This document shows positions 1-8,418 of a stretch of DNA of 64,000 bases, piece after piece. The position numbers were made by a program, and so were the translations under genes. The stretch spans positions 16,949-80,948 of the forward strand of contig JAITSQ010000019.1 in assembly GCA_031287685.1 (NCBI GenBank), in the 5' to 3' direction. The notes below the pieces were generated by a model. It made no database searches. It was given only the letters and a program-made list of their open reading frames with translations, and was not told the origin of the DNA. Source of the stretch: Clostridiales bacterium (GTDB lineage Bacteria > Bacillota > Clostridia > Lachnospirales > WQUN01). The first letter of the stretch is position 1, and each line of letters opens with the position of its first letter.

Positions 1-914
1 TCGCTGCGGATTTTGGCCATTTCATTATCGGTGAAGCGCACGGTATCACCGGAATTAAATTCGGATTTATTCACGAAATCCCCGGTGGAGTTGGTCAGCG
101 CCCGCTTAAGGTCGTCGCTCATAGCGTCTATAGACTGATAGCGGTTGGCGGAGGTTTTTTCCGTGGCTTTCTCAATAATCCGGGCCAAACTTTCGGAGAC
201 GCTCGGGTTGACTTTGCGAATGTCGGGGAGGGGGTCGTTTATGTGGCGCAGGGCGATAGACACGGGCGTGTCCCCGTCGAAGGGGATAAGCCCGGAGGCC
301 ATTTCAAACATAACGATACCAAGAGAATAGATGTCGCTCTTGTTGTCCGTATAGCCGCCGCGCGCCTGCTCCGGCGAGAAGTAGTGGACGCTACCCATAG
401 TATTTAGGGATTTGGTCTGGGTATTGTCGGACGCCGCGCGGGCTATGCCGAAATCCGTCACCTTGACCATGCCGTCGGTATCTATAAGAATGTTCTGAGG
501 CTTGATGTCCCGATGGACAATCTGGTTGTTGTGGGCGTGCTCAAGCGCGGCGGCTATCTGAATGGCCACTCCGAGCGTCTCCTCGTTCGTGAACGGGGCT
601 TTGCGGTTAATCATATCCTTGAGGGTGAAACCGTCGATATATTCCATAGTGATATAATGCACGCCGCCGTCGCTGCCCGCGTCGTAAATATTAACTAAAT
701 TCTGGTGAGATATGGAGGCCGCCGCCCGCGCTTCCTTCAGGAAGCGTTTGATGTAATTTTCGTCGCCGGCGTGCTCCTCCCGCATTACCTTAAATGTAAC
801 GGGGCGGTTCAGCTTTTTGTCGAGCGCCTTGTAAACAATAGCCATGCCGCCGGAGCCGAGCTTGCCTATAATTTCATATCTTTCGGAGATAATGTCGCCT
901 TCGTTCAGAAGCAA
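1..914 (-). CDS. prkC: PrkC-type Ser/Thr protein kinase, 3' end outside window
   Basis: Eukaryotic-like Ser/Thr kinase that in Firmicutes responds to cell-wall fragments and phosphorylates translation and division proteins. About 304 codons are visible, covering the kinase domain. They show a glycine-rich ATP loop (GKLGSGGMAIVYKA), the catalytic loop HRDIKPQN, the DFGIA motif and an SPEQARGG activation segment. The usual transmembrane helix and extracellular PASTA repeats would lie beyond the window edge and cannot be checked. The start is a TTG at 914, directly after an in-frame stop and preceded by a GGCGGTGGG stretch. It follows prpC by 16 bp, the standard kinase/phosphatase pairing. Confidence 0.93.
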   Translation of the reverse strand, partial: MLLNEGDIISERYEIIGKLGSGGMAIVYKALDKKLNRPVTFKVMREEHAGDENYIKRFLKEARAAASISHQNLVNIYDAGSDGGVHYITMEYIDGFTLKDMINRKAPFTNEETLGVAIQIAAALEHAHNNQIVHRDIKPQNILIDTDGMVKVTDFGIARAASDNTQTKSLNTMGSVHYFSPEQARGGYTDNKSDIYSLGIVMFEMASGLIPFDGDTPVSIALRHINDPLPDIRKVNPSVSESLARIIEKATEKTSANRYQSIDAMSDDLKRALTNSTGDFVNKSEFNSGDTVRFTDNEMAKIRS

Positions 915-930
915 TTAACCCACCGCCTTT

Positions 931-1656
931 TTAATTTACGTCGAATAAGATTAAGGTTATATTGTCGTCCCCGCCGTTTTTAAGGGCCAGTTCAAGCAAA
1001 AGGCGGCCCGCCGCCTCGTTGTCCCCGTAATTTTCTGAAACCGCGCGGAGAATCTCCCCGTCCGGGAGCTGGCCGTAAAGGCCGTCGCTGCAGAGCAGGA
1101 CTTTATCCCCGGCGGAAACGTCCCGCGCCAGGCCGTCCGCGAAAACCTCCGGCTCCGTGCCGAGCGCCTTTGTGATGAAATTGCGCTGGGGGTGCGTCCG
1201 GGCCTGCTCGGGGGTGATGTCCCCGTGGCGCACCATCTCCGCCACGTAGGTATGGTCCTGGGTGAGCTGAGTTATGTTTTCGCGGCTGACGAGGTAAATC
1301 CGGCTGTCCCCGATATGGGCGGCGTAGAGCTTGCCCTCGGCGGCGGCGCAGGCGGAGAGCGTCGTTCCCATGCCTGAAAGCGCCGCGGCGGACAGGGAAT
1401 GAGCGTAAACCCCCGCGTTGGCCGCGCGCGCGGCGGATATTAAAATGTCCAGTATTTCGCCGCCGCAGGCTTCAGCCGAGGCGCGGAAAAACTCTATGGC
1501 TTTGGAGCTTGCCACCTCCCCGCCGCAGTGGCCGCCCATACCGTCAGCCACAATGTAAAGGTTCGGCAGGGCGCAGACCGGCGAATCGCTGAAATAAAGA
1601 GAGTCCTCGTTGTTTTCGCGTATTTTGCCGACGTCCGTGATTCCGAATACGTTCAT
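931..1656 (-). CDS. prpC: PP2C-type protein phosphatase PrpC
   Basis: Metal-dependent Ser/Thr phosphatase (241 aa) that reverses PrkC phosphorylation in the cytoplasm. PP2C motifs are in order: GKIRENNEDS near the N-terminus (first metal Asp), VADGMGGHCGGEVAS, SGMGTTLSA, HIGDSRIYL, LTQDHTYV, KVLLCSDGLYGQL and GGDDNITLILF at the C-terminus. Length is normal for bacterial PrpC (about 240-250 aa). It lies between rlmN (93 bp upstream) and the kinase (16 bp downstream), an order conserved across Firmicutes. Confidence 0.95.
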   Translation of the reverse strand: MNVFGITDVGKIRENNEDSLYFSDSPVCALPNLYIVADGMGGHCGGEVASSKAIEFFRASAEACGGEILDILISAARAANAGVYAHSLSAAALSGMGTTLSACAAAEGKLYAAHIGDSRIYLVSRENITQLTQDHTYVAEMVRHGDITPEQARTHPQRNFITKALGTEPEVFADGLARDVSAGDKVLLCSDGLYGQLPDGEILRAVSENYGDNEAAGRLLLELALKNGGDDNITLILFDVN

Positions 1657-1749
1657 AAAAATACACCTCAGAAATAAAGTTTAGGTTACGGCAATTCAGT
1701 ATCTTATACGGGAAAAGGAGAAGTTTTTCCGCATAAAAGGGAATCGCTA

Positions 1750-2760
1750 CTATATAGCCGAACCGGCTTTGCCGGCGCGGAGCTGGCCGCAAGCAGCGTG
1801 TACGGCGCCGCCGCGGCTTTTTCGAATAGTGGCGGCGACTCCGGCTTTCGCGAGTATCGAGAGAAACCCGGCGGCGTTTTCGGCGGGGCGGAAGCCGCCC
1901 GCGCCGCCGTTCAGCCGTATCAGGTTGACGTGCGCGAGCCGCCCGCGCATAAGCGCCGCCAGGCTCCGCGCGTGCTCCGGGCTGCTGTTCGCGCCGTCTA
2001 TGAGCGTGTACTCATAGGTGACGCGGCGGCGGGTTTTCGCCGCGTAGATATCGCAGGCGGCCATAAGGTCGGCCACGGAATAGCTTTTCGCGACGGGCAT
2101 AAGCGCCGCGCGCGTTTTGTCGTCCGCCCCGTGGAGCGACACGGAAAGGTTTACCTGCGGCGCGTCCTTCGCGAAGGAGATAATCTTGTCAAGAATCCCG
2201 CAGGTGGACACGGTTATGTTTCGCGAGCCTATATTGCGGCCGGCGGCGGCGTTTATAAGATTTATGAATTTAACGGTGTTTTCGTAGTTGAGGAAAGGCT
2301 CTCCGCCGCCCATAACGACGACGCGGCTGATTCTCCGGCCGAAGCCCCGCTCCGCTTCGTAGAACTGCGCGCACATCTCTCCCGCCGAAAGGTCGCGTAT
2401 GAAGCCGCCTTCCTTTGAGGCGCAGAAGGCGCAGCCCATGCCGCAGCCCACCTGGGAGGACACGCAGACCGTCGCGCCGTAGGACTGAGGGATTACGACG
2501 GTTTCGATAAAATCTCCAGCGGCGCTGAAAAGATATTTGACCGCTCCGTCCGGGGCTTCAAGCCGCCGCCGCGCGGAAAAATCGGGGAACGGCAGGGTTT
2601 TTGAAAGCTCCTCCCGTAATTTAGCGGGTACGTTCGTCATTTCCGAAAAGCCCGAAACGCCGCTTTTATGGAGCCAGGAAAAAATCTGGCCCGCGCGGAA
2701 ACGCGGCTGGGGCTTGAGGAACTCAAAAATTTCGTCTTCGGAGAGGGATAAAATGTCCAT
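1750..2760 (-). CDS. rlmN: Dual-specificity 23S rRNA/tRNA adenine-C2 methyltransferase RlmN
   Basis: Radical SAM enzyme that makes m2A2503 in 23S rRNA and m2A37 in some tRNAs. The protein has 336 aa with the Cx3Cx2C cluster (CGMGCAFC) near residue 105, a GGGEP motif, and the C-terminal AACGQLR containing the methyl-carrying cysteine. The N-terminal helical region (FRAGQIFSWLHKSG) is typical. It starts 15 bp after the lipoprotein gene and probably belongs to the rsmB operon. Confidence 0.95.
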   Translation of the reverse strand: MDILSLSEDEIFEFLKPQPRFRAGQIFSWLHKSGVSGFSEMTNVPAKLREELSKTLPFPDFSARRRLEAPDGAVKYLFSAAGDFIETVVIPQSYGATVCVSSQVGCGMGCAFCASKEGGFIRDLSAGEMCAQFYEAERGFGRRISRVVVMGGGEPFLNYENTVKFINLINAAAGRNIGSRNITVSTCGILDKIISFAKDAPQVNLSVSLHGADDKTRAALMPVAKSYSVADLMAACDIYAAKTRRRVTYEYTLIDGANSSPEHARSLAALMRGRLAHVNLIRLNGGAGGFRPAENAAGFLSILAKAGVAATIRKSRGGAVHAACGQLRAGKAGSAI

Positions 2761-2775
2761 TGCCGCCTGCGCCTC

Positions 2776-3498
2776 CTAATTGGCGGGTTCGCCGTCTATT
2801 GTCAGGAGAGGCTCGTAGGAGCCGTCCTGTACTTTTACGTAATTTGAGTAGTCTTTGACCGAGAGGCTTCCGGAGTTCTGAAAAAGGTCGTACAGCGGCG
2901 CGGCCGTGTAGGCGTTGACGACCGTCGCGTGAACGGTTAATGAATCCATAGCTTTAATCAGGTTTTTAATCTCCGACAGCGCCTCGTCCTTTTTCTCCGG
3001 CGGGACTTCTTTTTTTAAGGTCAGCAAGCCGCCGTTCAGCAGAGAGGGGATTTCGCTTAAATCCCCGGAATAATACTGGTTTTCGCCATAGAAGCCTTCT
3101 ATTTCGGGCGGGGTTTCGCAAACCCAGCCCCTGGCGGAAAAGTTTTCCGCTATGAAACGGTCAAACCCGCCCGAGATTTCCGAGGCCTGCAAGTCGTCTG
3201 AAATGTGGTGTTCCGGCGGGGCCGGGCCGCCGCGTATATCTACGGAAAAATCCCCGCTTGAGCCGGCGCACAGGGCAAGGCCGCGCTCCGGCCCGCCGCC
3301 TCCGTTTATTTCGCGCGGGTTGAGGTCAATTCTTTTGACTTTCGTTTTAACTCCGCGCGCGCCGTATTTCCGCGAGAGATACGCCGTGATTTCCCGTTTG
3401 TAATCCGCGCGGCGCGTCTTGTCCTCCGGACTCTCGGAGCGGCAGGCGGATAAGGCTGTAAGCGCGGCTATGAAAAGCAGGACTGATAATCGCCTCAT
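2776..3498 (-). CDS. Putative lipoprotein of unknown function
   Basis: A 240-aa protein with a short basic N-terminus, a hydrophobic stretch and a lipobox (TALSAC), predicting lipid attachment at Cys19 on the outer face of the membrane. The mature part is charged and I recognise no domain. It sits 12 bp after rsmB and 15 bp before rlmN, so it is very likely co-transcribed, although a lipoprotein is not a usual member of this rRNA-modification cluster. In some Firmicutes other small genes occupy this slot. No function is proposed. Confidence 0.75.
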   Translation of the reverse strand: MRRLSVLLFIAALTALSACRSESPEDKTRRADYKREITAYLSRKYGARGVKTKVKRIDLNPREINGGGGPERGLALCAGSSGDFSVDIRGGPAPPEHHISDDLQASEISGGFDRFIAENFSARGWVCETPPEIEGFYGENQYYSGDLSEIPSLLNGGLLTLKKEVPPEKKDEALSEIKNLIKAMDSLTVHATVVNAYTAAPLYDLFQNSGSLSVKDYSNYVKVQDGSYEPLLTIDGEPAN

Positions 3499-3510
3499 AA
3501 GAATCTCCCG

Positions 3511-4809
3511 TCAGAAGCCGAAAAGCGCGGTGAAGAACCCGTCCGAGTCAAGCTCCCGCGGGAGGATTTCCCGCGCTTCAAGCGGCGCGCCGCCGAGGCT
3601 TTCTATGAACCCGGCGTTATCCGCGTTTTCGGCGGGGTTCAGGGTGCAGGTTATATAAAGGAAAAGGCCGCCGGGTTTTACGTATTTTACGCAGTTTTCG
3701 GCGATTTCACGCTGAAGCCGGGCGAGCGTCTCTATATCCCCCGGCGCGCGGGAGAACTTTATGTCGGGCTTTTTGCGCAGAAGGCCCAGGCCCGTGCACG
3801 GGCAGTCCGCGATTACTATGTCAAACTTTTTCTCGAAAGCGGGGGCGAACTTCGTCATATCCGCCGTTTCCGCGCTTATGGCGGCGGACAGGCCGAGGCG
3901 CTCCGCTCCGTCGCGGATAAGGCCGACCTTGCGAGGGTAAATATCCGCGGCGGTTATGGACGCGCCGGGAAATTTCCCCGCGAGCGCGAAGGACTTGCCG
4001 CCGGGGGCGGCGCAGGCGTCCAGAATAAGCGCGTTTTCCGGCGTGCGTCCGGAAAGCGGGTCAAGAGAGGCCAGCGCCGACGCGGAGGCCACGTGGAAAA
4101 GCCCGTCCTTATAAGCCCGCAGCTCGGATATGTCCGAGGTTTCGCGGATTATGAGGCAGTCCTCCCGCTCCGGGTAAAAATCCTCCGCCGTTACGCCTTC
4201 GGCGGAAAGAACCTCCGCCAGGCCGGCTTTCGTAATTCTCGCCGCGTTTGGGCAAACGCAAACGCGCGGGCGCTCCGAAAGCGAGCGCAGAAGGTCGCGC
4301 GCGCCCTCCGCGCCGTAGGTTTTCTCAAATATATCAACAATCCACCGGGGCGTTGAAAACTCAACCGAAAGCCGCTCCGGCCCGTCCTCCGGCAGGAACC
4401 GCTCCCCGGCTTGCGCCGCGCGCTGGATATTGCGCAGGACCGCGTTCACGAAGCCGGAGAGCTTGCCGAAGCCGCGCGCCTTGCATATCTCGACGGCTTC
4501 GGAACAGACGGCGTATCCCTTGGCGGAGTTTGTGAAGCGAAGCTCGTAAACCGCCGCCCGAAGGACGTTAAGTATAAAAGGCTTCATTTTATCGGTTTTT
4601 ATTACGGCGAACCGGTTTATGACGCAGTCCAGGTAAATCAGGTTGCGGAGAACGCCGTTGACGCACTCGGTAACAAACCGCCGCCCGTCCGGGGAAAGCG
4701 GCGAGTTTTTGAGATAATCCCGCAGAGCCAGGTTGTTGTAGCTTTTTTGCGAGAAAATCCGGCAGAGCAGGTCGGCCGCCGCTTCACGCGGGTTTTGCGA
4801 AAGCTTTAT
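3511..4809 (-). CDS. rsmB: 16S rRNA (cytosine-967-C5)-methyltransferase RsmB, apparent ATA start
   Basis: SAM-dependent m5C967 methyltransferase. The catalytic part is complete: LDACAAPGGKS (SAM binding), ADCPCTGLG (motif IV Cys) and TCTLNPAEN (motif VI Cys). The NusB-like N-terminal domain is coded upstream of the first in-frame ATG at 4587 (NPREAAADLLCRIFSQ, YNNLALRDYL), which adds 74 residues and gives 432 aa, the normal family length. This stretch has no ATG, GTG or TTG; an in-frame stop lies at about 4836-4834. The best start is ATA at 4809, eight bases after an AAGGGGGG Shine-Dalgarno. A frameshift or homopolymer error is the alternative. Confidence 0.85.
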   Translation of the reverse strand: MKLSQNPREAAADLLCRIFSQKSYNNLALRDYLKNSPLSPDGRRFVTECVNGVLRNLIYLDCVINRFAVIKTDKMKPFILNVLRAAVYELRFTNSAKGYAVCSEAVEICKARGFGKLSGFVNAVLRNIQRAAQAGERFLPEDGPERLSVEFSTPRWIVDIFEKTYGAEGARDLLRSLSERPRVCVCPNAARITKAGLAEVLSAEGVTAEDFYPEREDCLIIRETSDISELRAYKDGLFHVASASALASLDPLSGRTPENALILDACAAPGGKSFALAGKFPGASITAADIYPRKVGLIRDGAERLGLSAAISAETADMTKFAPAFEKKFDIVIADCPCTGLGLLRKKPDIKFSRAPGDIETLARLQREIAENCVKYVKPGGLFLYITCTLNPAENADNAGFIESLGGAPLEAREILPRELDSDGFFTALFGF

Positions 4810-4848
4810 TAAAAACGCCCCCCTTGCCGTAGTTTAGCCATACATATC

Positions 4849-4877
4849 ATTATAATAAATATTACAAAAAAAGTCTA
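4849..4877 (-). promoter_or_regulatory. Promoter of the rsmB-rlmN-prpC-prkC operon
   Basis: On the minus strand, a TAGACT -35 (4877-4872) and a perfect TATAAT -10 (4854-4849) are 17 bp apart. Transcription would begin near 4841, only about 30 nt before the proposed ATA codon of rsmB. A divergent -10 (TATAAT, 4903-4908, weak -35) faces the TPR gene on the plus strand. Confidence 0.7.
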
Positions 4878-4937
4878 TATATTTTTTTAATTACAGATGT
4901 GCTATAATTATAACGAGTTCGGGAACGGGAGGAAATT

Positions 4938-7199
4938 ATGTATTATAACGGGATTTTGGGCTTGGCGGCCATAGCCGCGCATAAACTGATATTAAACTTC
5001 TTCGCTTATATATACGGCGAAAACGACCTTCGCGTGTCCTACCGCTGCAATACGCTGAAGGAGCTGCATTACGTCCGGGGGGAATACGAAACGGCGCTTG
5101 AGTACGCCCGGCGCAACCTTGATATAAACGAATACTGCCTTGGGACGAATAACTACCTTGTGGAATATTCTTATTACGCGGCGGGGGAGATGGCCTGCCG
5201 CGCGGAGCGGTACGACGAGTCGCGGAGGGCTTTTCTGCGGGCGCTTTCTATCCACGAGGACAGAGCGGGGGAGGACGACGACTCGGTTTATTTTTACGAG
5301 GGCTGCCATTACTGGCTCGGCTGGCTGGCGTTCAACGCCGGGGAATACGCGGAGGCGCTGTCGTATTACGAGAAGCTGCTGGAGCTTCGCTCCGAAAACG
5401 CGAAAAGGCGGGAACTCAAGGAAAACGAGAAGCCCGTCTCGGACGGGGACGTGTTCTGTAAAATGGCCGACGCGCATTACAGAATAGGCAATCATAACGA
5501 AGCGGCGGAGTTTTACGAAAAGGCGGTGCCTCTGTTCAAGGAGATGTTCGGCCAGAGCAGCCCGGAGATTTCCGATTTGTATTATAACCTTGGAAAGCTT
5601 TACCGCGACGAGCTTGAGGACGGAAAAACCGCCGAAACTTGGTATAAAACCGCGCTTGAAGTGGCCGAAAACCGCGACGGCAAATACAGCGAGAGCGCTA
5701 TGACGGCGCTTGTGAACATAGGATTTTCGCGCCGAAGCGAGGGGGATTTTGACGGGGCCGCGCAAAGCTTCCGCCGCGCGCTCGACGTGCACAGGCGGGT
5801 TTTCGGTAATAAAGCGACGATTTATTCCGCCGACATTTACGGGTTTATCGCCGGATCCTTAGCCAAAGCCGGCAGCCTCCGGGAGGCGGAGAATTATTAT
5901 GTAAAAAGCGCGGAAACGGAGGCGGCGCTTGAGGAGGGCGACGGAGGGCGCGACGGCAGGATTAAATGGATGGCGGGGGAGGTGGCCAGCGATATTCAGG
6001 CCGGATGCGGCGACGAGGCGGCGCTCGCGTTTTGCGGGAAATACCTTAAAGGCGACAGCAGGGGGGCGGCGGCGGTTTACGCTTCGGCGGCTTGGCGCGC
6101 GTACGAAAAGGACGAGTATGACGAGGCCGAAAGGCTTTACCTGAAGGCGGAGGAGACGGCGCTTTCGGACGAGTACAACGAAACCTACAACTTCGAGCGG
6201 CTTTATTACGAAATGATGAACGCGCGCCTGGCCGCGGAGGATTTGGACGGGGCCGAAAAATACGGTGAAAAAGCCCTGGAGCACGCTGGAAAAAGCGAAA
6301 ACCTGGAGGGCCGGGCGCTTATCTTGCGCCGGCTTTCGGACGCGTGCGGCTATTACGAGCGGGACGCGGACGCGCTTAGATATTTATTGGCGCGAAAAGA
6401 GGTTATCGCTGAGCTTCACGGCGCGAACAGCCTGGAAGCGGCGGATTGCAACCTCGGCATTGAGTGCGCGTACGAGACGCTGGGCGATTATGACAAACTC
6501 CGCGAAACGGCCGAGGAAAACATTCGCATACTCGAAAAATTAGGAAACCCTAAAAACACCACCGCCGCCATATCCTACGAAAACCGGGGCTGTTCCTGCG
6601 AAAGCGACGGAGAGTATGAAAAAGCGATGGAATATCTGAAAAAATCGCTCGCAATCCAGGAGGAGGCCGAGGGCGGCTGGTTTTCACACATTTATTACAA
6701 TATTTTCAGCGTGTATACCAAAATGGGGGATTTGGAGAGCGCGGAAAAGTATATGAAGCTTTGTTTTGAGGCGGCGGACCGCGAGGAGCTTTCGGAATAC
6801 GACCGAGAGAATTATTTCGAGAGCGCGGCGCGGTTCCGCCTGAAAAAGGGAGAGCCGGGGAAAGCGCGGGAGTGCGCCGAGCGGGCGTATAACGCGGCGG
6901 CCGCCGTCACGGGGGAGAAAGCGGAATCAGCCGCCAAGGCGACGATTTTGCTGGCGAACGCCGCGCGGGATTTGGGAGAGACGGACGAGGCGCGGGCGCT
7001 TTATGAAAAAGCGCTTATTACCGTGTTTGACCTTTATGGGAAAGAACACCAAATGGTTGCGGAAATTTATGTTGAAACGGCCAGAATGACCGGGAACGCG
7101 GAGCTTCTTGAAAAGGCGCTTGAAATAAGGGAAAAGCGCCTGAAGCCGGGGCACCCGCTTATAAACGAGGTAAAGGAGCTGCTCCGGGAAGAGGGATAG
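4938..7199 (+). CDS. Large tetratricopeptide-repeat protein
   Basis: A 753-aa protein made almost entirely of TPR-like helical pairs. About 16 copies of the A-x-x-Y/F-Y-x-K-A-L pattern can be counted from residue 50 to the end (for example AEALSYYEKLLEL, AAEFYEKAVPLF, ARALYEKALITV), with the 40-42-residue spacing of kinesin-light-chain-type TPRs. No enzymatic or DNA-binding domain and no clear signal peptide is visible; a mildly hydrophobic N-terminus (LGLAAIAAHKLILNFFAYIY) precedes the repeats. The start follows GGGAGGAAATT. It is monocistronic and divergent from rsmB. It is probably a protein-interaction scaffold with unknown partner. Confidence 0.85.
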   Translation: MYYNGILGLAAIAAHKLILNFFAYIYGENDLRVSYRCNTLKELHYVRGEYETALEYARRNLDINEYCLGTNNYLVEYSYYAAGEMACRAERYDESRRAFLRALSIHEDRAGEDDDSVYFYEGCHYWLGWLAFNAGEYAEALSYYEKLLELRSENAKRRELKENEKPVSDGDVFCKMADAHYRIGNHNEAAEFYEKAVPLFKEMFGQSSPEISDLYYNLGKLYRDELEDGKTAETWYKTALEVAENRDGKYSESAMTALVNIGFSRRSEGDFDGAAQSFRRALDVHRRVFGNKATIYSADIYGFIAGSLAKAGSLREAENYYVKSAETEAALEEGDGGRDGRIKWMAGEVASDIQAGCGDEAALAFCGKYLKGDSRGAAAVYASAAWRAYEKDEYDEAERLYLKAEETALSDEYNETYNFERLYYEMMNARLAAEDLDGAEKYGEKALEHAGKSENLEGRALILRRLSDACGYYERDADALRYLLARKEVIAELHGANSLEAADCNLGIECAYETLGDYDKLRETAEENIRILEKLGNPKNTTAAISYENRGCSCESDGEYEKAMEYLKKSLAIQEEAEGGWFSHIYYNIFSVYTKMGDLESAEKYMKLCFEAADREELSEYDRENYFESAARFRLKKGEPGKARECAERAYNAAAAVTGEKAESAAKATILLANAARDLGETDEARALYEKALITVFDLYGKEHQMVAEIYVETARMTGNAELLEKALEIREKRLKPGHPLINEVKELLREEG

Positions 7200-7221
7200 G
7201 ATTTTTGGGAATACGCCTTTA

Positions 7222-7304
7222 AGAACCTGTTCCCATAGGATATAAACGCCGCCGCTTCGCGAAAAGGCGGGGATCCGACTTTTCTGCCTATGAGAACGGG
7301 TTCT
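7222..7304. repeat. Short palindromic repeat element, copy A
   Basis: Terminal inverted repeats AGAACCTGTTCCCATAGG (7222-7239) and CCTATGAGAACGGGTTCT (7287-7304) match over 18 bp with two mismatches. The segment after the left end (ATATAAACGCCG) matches the inner end of copy B at 28028-28191. The middle is shorter than in copy B. It contains no coding sequence and lies between the TPR gene and the ddl ribosome binding site, so it could also act as a hairpin in the transcript. Confidence 0.8.
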
Positions 7305-7332
7305 AATTCAGAGCAAGCAGGAGGGAATTATA

Positions 7333-8418
7333 ATGAAAAACGTGGCTGTGATTTTCGGGGGGCAGTCCGCCGAGCACGAAATATCCAAAATGTCGGCGGC
7401 GTCGGTTATGCGGGCTATCCCGGAGGACAAATACAAAGTAATCCCCGTGTATATAACGGAGGAGGGGAGATGGCTCCTGTACGACGGCTCGATTGAGAAC
7501 ATAAAGGGCGTGCGGTGGGACAAACTCGGCACCGACGCCATAATGGGCGCGGGGGCCGACAAGCGCGGCGTGCTCCGCGTCGTGGGGGATAAGGTCAAGA
7601 ATATCCCGGTGGACATAGTTTTTCCGGTATTGCACGGGAAAAACGGCGAGGACGGCGCCATTCAGGGCCTGCTGGAGCTGCAGGGCCTGCCGTACGCGGG
7701 CTGCGGGGTGCTGGCTTCGGCGGTGAGCCTTGACAAGGCGTACACGAAAATAATCGCCGCGGCGGCGGGCGTGGAGCAGGCTCCGTATCTCGTATTCAAC
7801 AGGCGCGAGGCCGACGCGCCCGAAAAAATCTCCAAAATAGCGGAGGAAGCCAGAAAAAGCCTCGGCGCGGCGTGCTTTGTCAAAATAGCCTCGGGCGGCT
7901 CGTCAATCGGCGTATGGCGCGCGGCGACGAAAAAAGCCCTGACCGCCGCGCTGAAAGAGGCGTTCGAGCTTGACCGCCGCGTCGTCATAGAAAAAGAAAT
8001 AAAAGGGCGGGAGCTTGAGTGCGCCGTCTTGGGCAAGCCGGGGAATTTGACCGTCTCCCCTGTGGGGGAGGCCGTGCCCGCCGCCGAGTTTTACGATTTT
8101 GACGCGAAGTATAAAAGCGAGGAGTCAAAAACCGTCGTCCCCGCCGCCGTGCCCGAAAAAGTTTCAGAGGAGGTTCGCGGCTTGGCGGCGCGGGTTTTTG
8201 AAGCGGTTGACGGGTACGGCCTGGCGCGGGTTGACTTTTTTTACGACGAGGCGAAACAAAAGGTTTATTTCAACGAAATCAACACAATGCCGGGGTTTAC
8301 GGCCATAAGTATGTATCCGGTTCTTATGGAGAAAAGCGGGGTCAAACTGCCGGAATTGCTTGATAAACTGCTGGTTCTGGCTTGCGAGCGGGGGAAAACA
8401 TGGACGACAGACCGATAG
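7333..8418 (+). CDS. ddl: D-alanine--D-alanine ligase
   Basis: ATP-grasp ligase that makes the D-Ala-D-Ala end of the peptidoglycan stem. The protein has 361 aa with VIFGGQSAEHEIS at the N-terminus, HGKNGEDGAIQGLLELQGLPYAGCGVLASA, the ATP-grasp segment around residue 180 (CFVKIASGGSSIGV), and the C-terminal metal/substrate residues in RVDFFYDE and FNEINTMPGFT. An AGGAGGG Shine-Dalgarno lies seven bases before the ATG and borders repeat A. The gene overlaps murI, which supplies the D-Glu of the same precursor. Confidence 0.95.
   Translation: MKNVAVIFGGQSAEHEISKMSAASVMRAIPEDKYKVIPVYITEEGRWLLYDGSIENIKGVRWDKLGTDAIMGAGADKRGVLRVVGDKVKNIPVDIVFPVLHGKNGEDGAIQGLLELQGLPYAGCGVLASAVSLDKAYTKIIAAAAGVEQAPYLVFNRREADAPEKISKIAEEARKSLGAACFVKIASGGSSIGVWRAATKKALTAALKEAFELDRRVVIEKEIKGRELECAVLGKPGNLTVSPVGEAVPAAEFYDFDAKYKSEESKTVVPAAVPEKVSEEVRGLAARVFEAVDGYGLARVDFFYDEAKQKVYFNEINTMPGFTAISMYPVLMEKSGVKLPELLDKLLVLACERGKTWTTDR

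Noticed and set aside
4992..5792. A 266-codon minus-strand frame
   Set aside because: Antisense shadow of the TPR gene, whose repeats are unmistakable on the plus strand.
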